A stretch of 64,000 nt of DNA from positions 564,452 through 628,451 of the forward strand of contig NZ_KB905403.1 in assembly GCF_000379465.1 (NCBI RefSeq). Reading direction: 5' to 3'. Position 1 is the first letter of the stretch; every line of letters starts with the position of its first letter. The position numbers were made by a program, and so were the translations under genes. Positions 17,146-24,677 of the stretch are shown here, in pieces. This DNA comes from Sciscionella marina DSM 45152. Lineage in GTDB: Bacteria > Actinomycetota > Actinomycetes > Mycobacteriales > Pseudonocardiaceae. Under the pieces are notes generated by a model. It was not told the origin of the DNA. It worked only from the letters and a program-made list of their open reading frames with translations, and did not search any database.

Positions 17146-18290
17146 CCGTGGCGGGCGTGTGCGCACCCCGTTTCGCGGGTGTGCACGCATTGTTGGCGCA
17201 CCGGCTCGCCAGCGGTGCGGAGGCGGGCGCGTCGATCTGCGTCATCCAGAATGAGCAGACCGTGGTGGATTTGTGGGGCGGTACCGCCGATCCGGGCACC
17301 GGCACGCCATGGACGCGGGACACCCTGGTCAACACCTACTCGCTGACCAAGACCATGACGGCATTGGTGGCACTCAAGCTCATCGACGAGGGGTTGCTGG
17401 ATCCCGGGGCGCCGGTGGCACGGTACTGGCCGGAGTTCGGCGGTGCGGGCAAGCGCGGAGTGCTCGTACGGCACGTGCTCGGTCACACTTCGGGTGTCTG
17501 CGGTTGGGAACGCGCGGTCACCCTGGAGGATCTCTACGACACGAGCCGGGCCGCGGCGCTGCTTGCCGGGCAGGAACCGTGGTGGTCTCCCGGTGTGGGT
17601 TCCGGTTATCAGGTGATCAGCCACGGGCATCTCCTCGGCGAACTCGCCCGGCGGATCACCGGGTGCAGCCTCGGAGCCTTGCTCGGCGAACAGTTCTCGG
17701 CCGTGCGGGAAGCGGACTACTGGCTCGGTGCCCCGGAGAGCATCGACGACCGGGTCGCGACGCTGATACCGCCATCCCGACCGGTGACCGATCGCGCGGC
17801 AGTGGATCCGCACAGCATCGCGGTGCGCACCATGACCAATCCGCTGATCCGCACCGATGTGACGACCACCAGGGCCTTCCTCGCGGCGGAACTCGGCGGT
17901 TTCAACGGTCAGGGCAATGCGCGGTCGGTGGCCAGGCTGCAGTCGATCATCTCGCACGGTGGCCGGTTCGGGGGGCGGCGTTATCTGCGCGCGGAAACGG
18001 TGGACCGTATCTTCGCCGTGCAGGCCGACGGCGTGGACCGGGTGCTCGGCGCGCACCTGCGCTTCGGCCTGGGATACGCCCTGCCGAGCCCGCATGCGAT
18101 GCCGGTGCTTCCGGACGCACGGATCTGCTGGTGGACCGGTTACGGCGGATCCGTGGTGGTCAACGATCTCGACCGGCGTCTGACCATCGCGTACGTCATG
18201 AACAGGATGGAACCGAGGCTGGTCGGCGCCGAAAATGGCCGTGCCTATCTGGAGGCGGTCTACGCGGCACTGGAGGGCTCCGGCCGATGA
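17142..18290 (+). CDS. Class C beta-lactamase-family serine hydrolase (EstB-like esterase)
   Basis: 382 aa. The nucleophile motif S67-L-T-K70 is present, followed by a GHTSGV segment and a C-terminal WTGYGGS in place of the KTG/HxG triad. There is no signal peptide, so it is probably a cytosolic esterase and not a beta-lactamase; the EstB/EstA-type subgroup is typical next to Baeyer-Villiger monooxygenases. Translational coupling to the upstream FMO (four-base overlap) supports a two-step oxygenation/ester-cleavage role. The true substrate is not apparent. Confidence 0.85.
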   Translation: MTVAGVCAPRFAGVHALLAHRLASGAEAGASICVIQNEQTVVDLWGGTADPGTGTPWTRDTLVNTYSLTKTMTALVALKLIDEGLLDPGAPVARYWPEFGGAGKRGVLVRHVLGHTSGVCGWERAVTLEDLYDTSRAAALLAGQEPWWSPGVGSGYQVISHGHLLGELARRITGCSLGALLGEQFSAVREADYWLGAPESIDDRVATLIPPSRPVTDRAAVDPHSIAVRTMTNPLIRTDVTTTRAFLAAELGGFNGQGNARSVARLQSIISHGGRFGGRRYLRAETVDRIFAVQADGVDRVLGAHLRFGLGYALPSPHAMPVLPDARICWWTGYGGSVVVNDLDRRLTIAYVMNRMEPRLVGAENGRAYLEAVYAALEGSGR

Positions 18291-18359
18291 GCCGGGACGG
18301 CGGGCACTCTTGACGGCCGGGGCGGCGCGGGATCCGGCGGAATGTGACAAGCTCGGCGT

Positions 18360-19103
18360 ATGCCCATCACCACGCTGCGGATCCCTACCGCGGACGGCCA
18401 GGCCGACGCGCTCGCCGCGCACCCCGGGGACGGCGCACCGCATCCGGGAGTGCTGCTGTACACCGACGCCTTCGGTATCCGGCCTGAACTGGAGCGGAAG
18501 GCCACCGAACTCGCCGGGCACGGCTACTACGTACTGGTGCCCAATCTCTACTACCGCCACGGCCCGGCTCCGGTGCTCGACCTGCCCGAGCACATCAGCG
18601 AGGAGAACCGGCCCGCGGTGTTCGCCGAGCTGATGCCGCTGCTCGAGGAGCACAGCACCGAGCGGGTGCTGCGCGATGCCGAGGCCTATCTCGGGTTCCT
18701 CACCGAACAGCCCGGGGTCAGCGCCGGGCCGGTGGCGGCGATCGGGTACTGCATCGGTGCCCTGCTGGCGATGCGCACCGGGATCGCGCATCCGGACCGG
18801 GTGGCCGCCGTGGCCGGATTCCACCCTGCCCAGCTGGTCACCGAGGAACCGGACAGCCCGCACCGCCAGGTCGGCGCGCTCGCCGCCGAGGTGCATCTCG
18901 GGCTCGCGGAAAACGACATGACCCCGGAGGCAATCAGCGAGCTGAACGAGGCGTTCGGGGCTGCGGGGGTCAGCTATAGCACCGAGATCTATCCCGACAC
19001 CGTTCACGGCTTCACCATGTCGGACACCGCCGCGTTCGATCCGGCCGCGCTGCAGCAGCACTGGGATCGCCTGCTCCCGCTGCTCGACCGCGCACTGCGC
19101 TGA
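18360..19103 (+). CDS. Dienelactone hydrolase-family protein
   Basis: 247 aa, alpha/beta hydrolase fold. The nucleophile elbow GYCIGA carries a cysteine (near residue 137) as in dienelactone hydrolases. The acid is probably the Asp of LAENDMTPE and the histidine is in DTVHGFTM. There is no signal peptide. It lies 69 bp after the serine hydrolase and 13 bp before thyA. Family members open dienelactones from chloroaromatic degradation, but many actinobacterial copies have no known substrate. It could belong with the preceding monooxygenase-esterase pair. Confidence 0.88.
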   Translation: MPITTLRIPTADGQADALAAHPGDGAPHPGVLLYTDAFGIRPELERKATELAGHGYYVLVPNLYYRHGPAPVLDLPEHISEENRPAVFAELMPLLEEHSTERVLRDAEAYLGFLTEQPGVSAGPVAAIGYCIGALLAMRTGIAHPDRVAAVAGFHPAQLVTEEPDSPHRQVGALAAEVHLGLAENDMTPEAISELNEAFGAAGVSYSTEIYPDTVHGFTMSDTAAFDPAALQQHWDRLLPLLDRALR

Positions 19104-19116
19104 GGAGTTTCCCACC

Positions 19117-19911
19117 GTGCGGACATATCTGGAACTGCTGGACCACGTACTGACCACCGGGGTGCGCAAGCAAGACCGGACCGGGACGGGCACGCTGAGC
19201 GTGTTCGGCCATCAGCTGCGGTTCGACCTCGGCAGCGGATTTCCGTTGCTCACCACGAAGAAGGTGCATACTCGCTCGGTGTTCGCCGAGCTGCTGTGGT
19301 TTCTCCGGGGAGCGACCGATGTCGGGTGGCTGCACGAGAACAAGGTCAGCATCTGGGACGAATGGGCGGACGAGAACGGCGAGCTCGGCCCGATCTACGG
19401 TTACCAGTGGCGCTCCTGGCCGAGTCCCGATGGTGAGCACATCGACCAGATCCGCACCGTGATCGAGCGGATCAAGACCGATCCGGACTCGCGCAGGAAC
19501 CTGGTCAGCGCCTGGAATGTCGCCGATTTGGACCGGATGGCGCTGCCGCCGTGCCACACGCTGTTCCAGTTCTACGTCGCCGAGGGACGACTGTCCTGCC
19601 AGCTCTATCAGCGCTCGGCGGATGTCTTCCTGGGGCTCCCGTTCAACATCGCCTCCTACGCGCTGCTGACCCAGCTGGTCGCCCAGGTGTGCGATCTCGA
19701 GGTGGGCGAGTTCGTGCACACCCTCGGTGACGCGCACCTCTACCTGAACCACCTCGACCAGGCCCGCGAACAACTCAGCCGGGAACCACGCCCGTTGCCG
19801 CGGCTCGTGCTGAACCCCGCGGTGCGCGATATCGACGAGTTCACCCTGGCGGACATCACGGTCGAGGGCTACGACCCGCACCCGAGGATCAGCGCGCCGA
19901 TCGCGGTGTAG
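19117..19911 (+). CDS. thyA: Thymidylate synthase
   Basis: 264 aa, exactly the length of the E. coli enzyme. It methylates dUMP to dTMP using methylene-tetrahydrofolate. GTG start with TGAGGAG upstream. The catalytic nucleophile is C146 in [12 protein letters not shown]. Also visible are [11 protein letters not shown] (folate/phosphate loop), GPIYGYQWR and [22 protein letters not shown]-type residues. In most bacteria dihydrofolate reductase follows thyA; here the downstream sequence is a LacI remnant on the other strand, and no folA was seen. Confidence 0.98.
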   Translation: MRTYLELLDHVLTTGVRKQDRTGTGTLSVFGHQLRFDLGSGFPLLTTKKVHTRSVFAELLWFLRGATDVGWLHENKVSIWDEWADENGELGPIYGYQWRSWPSPDGEHIDQIRTVIERIKTDPDSRRNLVSAWNVADLDRMALPPCHTLFQFYVAEGRLSCQLYQRSADVFLGLPFNIASYALLTQLVAQVCDLEVGEFVHTLGDAHLYLNHLDQAREQLSREPRPLPRLVLNPAVRDIDEFTLADITVEGYDPHPRISAPIAV

Positions 19912-20174
19912 TCGATTCGCGGATCTCGAGCGCGGCGGGCAGCAGCACGGAATCGGTCGGCTCCTGACCGTCCAGCAGCTGCATCAACAGGGCGACGGTC
20001 TTGCGGGTCCCGGCCTCGAACGGGACCCGGACGGTGGTGATGGCCGGGCGCGTATTTCCGTTCCCCGGCCACGGTCCGGCGGTGTTCGGCGCAGATGTGC
20101 CCGGCCCACAGCGTGATCAGGTCATCGACCGGCTCCGCGCCGAGCTCGGTCAGCGCGGCGCGCAAGGGCGGCAT
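19889..20174 (-). pseudogene. Remnant of a LacI-family regulator
   Basis: Reading leftward, bases ~20052-19889 encode ITTVRVPFEAGTRKTVALL and then LLDGQEPTDSVLLPAALEIR ending in TTPRSAR and a stop. This is the characteristic C-terminus of LacI regulators. Bases 20174-~20060, in a different frame, read LRAALTELGAEPVDDLITL, which resembles an upstream segment of the same domain (inference). The HTH and most of the sensor are missing. The remnant's last 23 bases overlap the end of thyA. It is clearly non-functional. Confidence 0.6.
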
Positions 20175-20219
20175 GACTCTCCCCGCTCGACCGGGCGCTG
20201 CGCCGTGCCGCGGTTTCGC

Positions 20220-21020
20220 TCAGCGCAGCGCCGCGCGGATGAGGTAGCCGTGCGGGACCCCCGGTGTTCCCCGCGGCGCGTCCGGGTACGGCCAGCGGCC
20301 CAGCCGGGTGCCGACCGTGCTGAACAGGGAAACCTCGGGATCCCAGCCGCGCGCGGTCAGCAGGGCCTCCGGTTCCTCGGTACCGAACAGCCACGGTGCG
20401 CCGTGCTCGGCCATCCAGTCCAGCGTCGCGCGCATCGCGTGCGCCTCCAGCACCGAACGGCCGACCACGTCCAGCAGCAGGGTGCTGCCCGGCGCGCTGA
20501 GGTCGGTGAGGCGGTCGAGCAGGGTGAGCACGGCGGACTCCTCGAGGTACTGGGTGAGCCCTTCGACCAGCCAGCAGGTCGGCAGGTCGGCCCGGAAACC
20601 CGCTTCGCGCAAGGGATCCCGCCAGTCCGCGGCCAGATCGACACCCACGGTGCGGCGCGCGCAGCGCGCCTGGGCGTCGATGACCCGCTCCTTGTAGGCA
20701 AGCACTTCCGGCCGGTCGAGTTCGAACAGGGTGGTGCCGGGCGTGAAGTCCAGCCGGAAGGCGCGGGTGTCCATGCCCGCGGCGAGCAACGCGATCTGAC
20801 TCGGCCGCAGCTCGGCGAACGCATCGTCGAAATACCTGGTGCGCACCGGGATTGTCGGCCCGCCGTCGAACTCCTCGGCCAGTTGCCTGGCGGATGCGCC
20901 GGCCAGTTGTTCGGCGAACGGGTCGGCGAACAGCGCGTCGGGCCGGCGGCTTTCGGCGGCGCGCATCGCGGCGGTCAGCCTGCTGGTGTGCGCGACCGGA
21001 TCGAGTTCGTCTGTCTGCAT
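20220..21020 (-). CDS. SAM-dependent methyltransferase, leucine carboxyl methyltransferase-like (TIGR00027 type)
   Basis: 266 aa from ATG 21020; the extension upstream lacks family similarity. The SAM-binding segment LLAAGMDTRAFRL, the FELDRPEVLAYKERVI strand and VEGLTQYLEE are diagnostic of the actinobacterial methyltransferase family related to leucine carboxyl methyltransferases and widespread in mycobacteria. The natural substrates are mostly unknown. It is divergent from the Lrp/AsnC gene by 81 bp and may be its target. Confidence 0.88.
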   Translation of the reverse strand: MQTDELDPVAHTSRLTAAMRAAESRRPDALFADPFAEQLAGASARQLAEEFDGGPTIPVRTRYFDDAFAELRPSQIALLAAGMDTRAFRLDFTPGTTLFELDRPEVLAYKERVIDAQARCARRTVGVDLAADWRDPLREAGFRADLPTCWLVEGLTQYLEESAVLTLLDRLTDLSAPGSTLLLDVVGRSVLEAHAMRATLDWMAEHGAPWLFGTEEPEALLTARGWDPEVSLFSTVGTRLGRWPYPDAPRGTPGVPHGYLIRAALR

Positions 21021-21101
21021 GCTTCGAGGTTCGCAGAGATCGGCGGTTCCGCTACCATTAACCGCCGTATTCGGCTGATAGTGCTGCACGATTACCCTTG
21101 T

Positions 21102-22070
21102 GTGGTGGAAACCGTCACACTGGACGAGCTAGACCGGCGGATCCTGCATGCGCTCGCGATCGCCGGGCGGACACCGCTGCGCCGGATCGCCACCGTGCTC
21201 GGCTGCTCGGAGCGCACGCTTGCGCAGCGGTACCGCAGGCTGCGGGACGCCGGGATGCGGGTGGTCGCGGTCCCGGACCGGCGCAGGCTCGGCCGGGCCG
21301 ACTGGCTGGTGCGATTGCGCTGCGCACCGGACGCCGCGCCGCGGATCGCGCAGGCGCTGGCGCGCAGGGAGGACACCTCGTGGGTCGCGCTCGCCTCCGG
21401 TGGTACCGAGCTGACCTGCATGGCACACGCCGAATCCGGTTCGGGCAGCCTGCTGCTGGAGAAACTGTCCCGCACGCCGCGAATCGATGCGATCACGGCG
21501 CACTGCGTCCTGCGCGACCTCGCGGGCGCCCATGGCTGGCCCGGCAGGCTCGGCGCGCTCGAGGCCGAGGAGATCGAGCGGTTGCGGGAACCCGAACCCG
21601 CCGAACACCGCGGCCTGCCCGAGCGCATCACCGCAACCGATCAGGCCCTGCTGCGTGCGCTCGCGGTCGATGGGCGCACCGGCTATCCGACCCTCTCCGC
21701 GCTGACCGGGACGCCGGAATCCACGCTGCGCAGGCGGTTGACCGAGCTGCACCGGCGCGGGGTCTTCTACTACGACGTGGACATCGATCCCGGGTGGTTC
21801 GACTACGACTGCACGGCCGTGCTCTGGCTGACCGTGGCACCCGGGGAGCTCGACGCGGTCGCCACGGCGCTTGCCGGGCACATCGAGGTCGCCTATGCGG
21901 CGGCGACGAGCGGCGCGGCGAACATCGTGGCCTTCACCGTCTACCGGGATCTGGACGCGTGTTACGGCTATCTCGCCCACCGCCTCGGCGCACTGCCCGG
22001 GGTACTGACCGTGGAGACCTCGCTGATCACCCGGCAGATCAAGGGCCCGGGCGCCGACCTGGCACCCTAG
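21102..22070 (+). CDS. Lrp/AsnC-family regulator with two AsnC modules
   Basis: 322 aa, about twice a normal Lrp. Module 1 has an HTH at ~5-50 (LDELDRRILHALAIAGRTPL, IATVLGCSERTLAQRYRRL) plus a ligand (RAM-like) region. Module 2 repeats it at ~170-215 (ATDQALLRALAVDGRTGYPT, LTGTPESTLRRRLTELHRRG) with a second RAM domain (~225-310). Start: GTG 21102 or 21105, both in frame and neither with a good RBS, so the message may be leaderless. Such duplicated AsnC proteins occur in actinomycetes and archaea. Divergent to the methyltransferase gene. Confidence 0.85.
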   Translation: MVETVTLDELDRRILHALAIAGRTPLRRIATVLGCSERTLAQRYRRLRDAGMRVVAVPDRRRLGRADWLVRLRCAPDAAPRIAQALARREDTSWVALASGGTELTCMAHAESGSGSLLLEKLSRTPRIDAITAHCVLRDLAGAHGWPGRLGALEAEEIERLREPEPAEHRGLPERITATDQALLRALAVDGRTGYPTLSALTGTPESTLRRRLTELHRRGVFYYDVDIDPGWFDYDCTAVLWLTVAPGELDAVATALAGHIEVAYAAATSGAANIVAFTVYRDLDACYGYLAHRLGALPGVLTVETSLITRQIKGPGADLAP

Positions 22071-22356
22071 CCGGTCGCGGCCCGCTGCTGGGTTCCGGTG
22101 GAATCGGGCTGGGCCGGGGGACGAAATCCTTGCCACGGATGAGGATCAGCGCGAGTAGCCCGTGCCTGAGCAGCAGGTCTGCACCGACGAGTACCAGGCC
22201 ACCGTCGACCAGCCGGCGCGCCAGGAAAGCAAGTCCTGTTCGGTCTTGTCCGCGGCCTGCTGCCAGCGTTTCCTCGTCGGTGATGTTCATCGTCAACTGC
22301 GCGACTGGATGGCCGTTCGTCGCTTCCCGCGGCCCGGATTCTTCTGCTCGGCTCAT
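22039..22356 (-). CDS. Possible small membrane-associated protein
   Basis: A 105-codon frame from ATG 22356. It contains NITDEETLAAGRGQDRTGLA and a hydrophobic stretch LVDGGLVLVGADLLLRHGLL, and ends in a proline/arginine-rich tail that overlaps the AsnC 3' end by 32 bases. No RBS is visible and no family is recognised. The hydrophobic segment and its ordinary, non-repetitive composition are the only reasons to list it; it may be spurious. Confidence 0.3.
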   Translation of the reverse strand: MSRAEESGPREATNGHPVAQLTMNITDEETLAAGRGQDRTGLAFLARRLVDGGLVLVGADLLLRHGLLALILIRGKDFVPRPSPIPPEPSSGPRPARVPGRRPGP

Positions 22357-22463
22357 GGGACGGAGGTCACCAGCTCCGGCGGCTGCGGGAACGTATACGC
22401 GAAAGCGCCGCCTCGCTACCATGTGCGAGCGATCGGATACCAGGTAGACGGGAGCGCGCAGGG
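22071..22463. other. 393-bp gap before the ESX module
   Basis: No gene is supported on the + strand. The only candidate is the small reverse-strand frame listed separately. The last ~100 bases presumably hold the promoter of the ESX genes, but no clear -35/-10 pair was found. Confidence 0.5.
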
Positions 22464-22790
22464 ATGACCACACCGCAGGATGCGGGCTATGAATTCGACC
22501 CCGAGACGCTCCCCGCGCTGATCCGCGAGTTCGAGGACATCGCCGAGGACTCCAGGAAGTTCGAGAGCGAGATCCGCGAGGCCTCCGCTGTCGCCACCGC
22601 CCCGGCCCCGGATGTGCAGAGCGAGTCGTACCTCGCCGCGTATCAGGCGTCGCTGGACAACGCCGCGAACGAGGCCAAGGGGGCGACCACCTATCTCGAT
22701 GGCCTGGTGCGGAGCATGAAGAAGGCGCTCGCCGACTACCGCGGGGCCGAGGATCGCAACGCACAGGATCTGCGAAGGAATCGGACGTGA
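22464..22790 (+). CDS. PE-like / small ESX (type VII) secretion substrate
   Basis: 108 aa, almost entirely helical, with a predicted helix-turn-helix hairpin (helix 1 ~14-40, helix 2 ~55-100). Near the end of helix 2 is Y92-R-G-A-E96, fitting the general type VII signal YxxxD/E. It lacks the WXG motif, as PE and EspC-like partners do. The next gene, overlapping by four bases (GTGA), encodes a WXG-bearing PPE-like protein, and an EspG chaperone follows, so it is most likely the PE-like half of a heterodimeric substrate. Confidence 0.65.
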   Translation: MTTPQDAGYEFDPETLPALIREFEDIAEDSRKFESEIREASAVATAPAPDVQSESYLAAYQASLDNAANEAKGATTYLDGLVRSMKKALADYRGAEDRNAQDLRRNRT

Positions 22791-23701
22791 CGGCGGGGTA
22801 TACCGGGGCGGAGATCTACCGGAGGCTCGTGGAGCAGAAGCGTGGCACCGAGGGCCTGCAGCAGTCCACGGACCAGGTTTTCCGGCTGATGCAGCGGTTC
22901 ACCGAGCTGTCGAGCCGGATCGAGAACGCCGCGGGCAAGCTGGAGGGCAGCTGGACGGGCCCGAGCGCGGGTGCCGCGCAGCGGGGCGCGGGCCCGGCTT
23001 CGGCGATGTTCTCCAGGATGGCGGAAAGCCTGGACAAGGCCCAGGAAATGACCCGGGCACAGGCGGAGATGACCGATGAGGTCAGCGGGAAGCTGGTGCC
23101 GGTTCCCGCGATTCCCGCGCAGCCGAGCGGCTTGACGAAACTCGACGCACTCCTGCCCGGTCATCCGGGGGCCGCCGACTACGGTGCCGCGATGCAGGCG
23201 AAGCAGGGAGCCGAGGCGCACAACATTCACCAGTACCGGAGCCTGGCGGCCGCGACCGGCCGGCACATCGACAACCTGCCCCGGACGTATCCCGCCCACG
23301 GCGAGGACACCGCGGGCGGTGGGCATCCGATGCGGGTGCAGGCGGCGCAGGACTCCGCGAGCGGTGCCGCGGGGCGAACGGATATCTCCGCGTACACCCC
23401 GCAGGCCGGTGCGGACACCGGAACCGGTACGGGCGGTAATGCCGGGTCCGGCTCGGCGTCCGGCCCGTACGGTGGAATCGCGGCCGGCCATGTGCCCGGT
23501 GGCCCGCGCGGCACGGGTACCGGGCAGCGGCCGGTGTCCGGTACGGGACGAGGAAGGAAAGCGGACAGGGAGAAGACAACACCCGATTTCCTGGTCACCC
23601 GCGGGCACGGCAACGAGGTCGTCGGGGATATCCCGCCGACGGCGCCGCCGGTGATCGGGCAGGACACCGAACCGCACCACGACCCGAACGACGAAGGCTG
23701 A
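22787..23701 (+). CDS. PPE-like type VII secretion substrate
   Basis: 304 aa from GTG 22787. Residues ~1-110 are a helical bundle with the W56-T-G58 turn (KLEGSWTGPSAG), typical of PPE/WXG100 relatives. Residues ~150-304 are a Gly/Thr/Pro-rich, low-complexity tail (TGTGTGGNAGSGSASGP region) ending in an acidic/His segment. PPE proteins pair with a PE partner and are recognised by EspG; both are flanking genes here. The effector role of the disordered tail is unknown. Confidence 0.75.
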   Translation: MTAGYTGAEIYRRLVEQKRGTEGLQQSTDQVFRLMQRFTELSSRIENAAGKLEGSWTGPSAGAAQRGAGPASAMFSRMAESLDKAQEMTRAQAEMTDEVSGKLVPVPAIPAQPSGLTKLDALLPGHPGAADYGAAMQAKQGAEAHNIHQYRSLAAATGRHIDNLPRTYPAHGEDTAGGGHPMRVQAAQDSASGAAGRTDISAYTPQAGADTGTGTGGNAGSGSASGPYGGIAAGHVPGGPRGTGTGQRPVSGTGRGRKADREKTTPDFLVTRGHGNEVVGDIPPTAPPVIGQDTEPHHDPNDEG

Positions 23702-23708
23702 GCCAGCG

Positions 23709-24479
23709 ATGCTTCCTGGTGGCAGGGTCGTCTGCCATGCCGAGCACTTCATCAGCCTGGCGCGCCATTTCCAGGTCGGCGAACCGCATTCGGTGCTGGC
23801 CGGTGAACTCCTGTGGCGCTCGCAGGAGGCCGAACAGGATCAGCTCACCACCGCACTGCGGGCCTTCGGCGAGCGGGGGCTGCTGGAGGACCAGGACCAC
23901 CTGGACCGGGATTTCGCGGTCAGCATGGGGGTGCTGTGTCATCCCGATGCGGCCTACTATGGCTGGTTCCGGGACACCCAGGACCGCTGGGAGATCCTTG
24001 CCGCGCAGCGTGGCCAGGAAGCGGTGTGCGCGGTGCGCTGCAACGGCGGCCTGTGCCTCGACCAGATCTCGCCGGGCGCGCTCGCCAAGGGTTTTCTCGC
24101 GGAATGGCCTGCCGCGACCGCCGCCCGGTTCGCGCCCATCCGGCTGTCCCTCACCGAGTTCGTCGAGCCGCCCCGCGCCGAGGACAGCGTGCTGGTCAGC
24201 AACGACTACTCGGAAACCGATGATGACCGGGCCACGGTGTTCACGCTGATCCGGGCGGGGATCAGCACGGCGAGCGCCGAAGCCTACGTCCAGGTCCGGG
24301 ACCGCGCGGAGCGTCCGCAGCGCAGCCCGTACTCGCTCGGTTACGTCGCCGGTCGCCGTGGTGCCTGGTACAACCTGTTCGAGACCGACCAGCTCGGCGA
24401 CACCCACGTGCTCTGCGGACCCGCCACCGAGGACGCGCTCACCGAACAACTCGACCGCATGCGCGCGGAGTTGAGTTAG
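23709..24479 (+). CDS. EspG-family ESX secretion chaperone
   Basis: 256 aa. EspG proteins bind the hydrophobic tip of PE-PPE heterodimers in the cytosol and route them to the ESX membrane complex. Family-like features are LLEDQDHLDRDF, a central RCNGGLCLDQI strand and the C-terminal SPYSLGYVAGRRGAWYNLF. It starts 8 bp after the PPE-like gene. The membrane components EccB-E and the EccA ATPase are absent, so this is an orphan substrate-chaperone module that must use an ESX system elsewhere. Confidence 0.85.
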   Translation: MLPGGRVVCHAEHFISLARHFQVGEPHSVLAGELLWRSQEAEQDQLTTALRAFGERGLLEDQDHLDRDFAVSMGVLCHPDAAYYGWFRDTQDRWEILAAQRGQEAVCAVRCNGGLCLDQISPGALAKGFLAEWPAATAARFAPIRLSLTEFVEPPRAEDSVLVSNDYSETDDDRATVFTLIRAGISTASAEAYVQVRDRAERPQRSPYSLGYVAGRRGAWYNLFETDQLGDTHVLCGPATEDALTEQLDRMRAELS

Positions 24480-24491
24480 GAGTCGGCGGGG

Positions 24492-24669
24492 CAGGTGTGC
24501 TCTAGGAGTGCGTCTGATGACTCTCGTCCGTCGCGAGCGGGAGCCAGATCGGATGCATCGCAAGGCGGACGACGACAGCGCAGCGGCGCTGCGCGGGAGG
24601 AGGACAACGCCGCGAGGCGCCGATATGGCCCCGCGCAGCAGGACACGGAGCCATCAGGTGTGCTCTAGG
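24492..24669. repeat. 178-bp element bounded by direct CAGGTGTGCTCTAGG copies
   Basis: Exact 15-base copies lie at 24492-24506 and 24655-24669 (163-bp period). Internal blocks GAGTGCGTCTG (24506-24516), CTCTCGTCCGTCGC (24521-24534) and GGACACGGAG (24641-24650) recur in the same order at 26383-26440. A perfect hairpin, GCGCAGC-GGC-GCTGCGC, sits at 24578-24594. No reading frame is convincing. It ends 9 bp before the PucR gene. Confidence 0.7.
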
Positions 24670-24671
24670 CT
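24666..24671 (+). promoter_or_regulatory. Candidate -10 box of a leaderless PucR promoter
   Basis: TAGGCT matches the actinobacterial -10 pattern and ends six bases before the ATG at 24678. No Shine-Dalgarno is present, consistent with a leaderless transcript. The box overlaps the second CAGGTGTGCTCTAGG copy. Confidence 0.4.
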
Positions 24672-24677
24672 GTTCCG

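Noticed and set aside
20001-21101. Upstream extension of the AsnC gene to 689 codons
   Set aside because: Antisense to the methyltransferase; the first HTH begins just after 21102.
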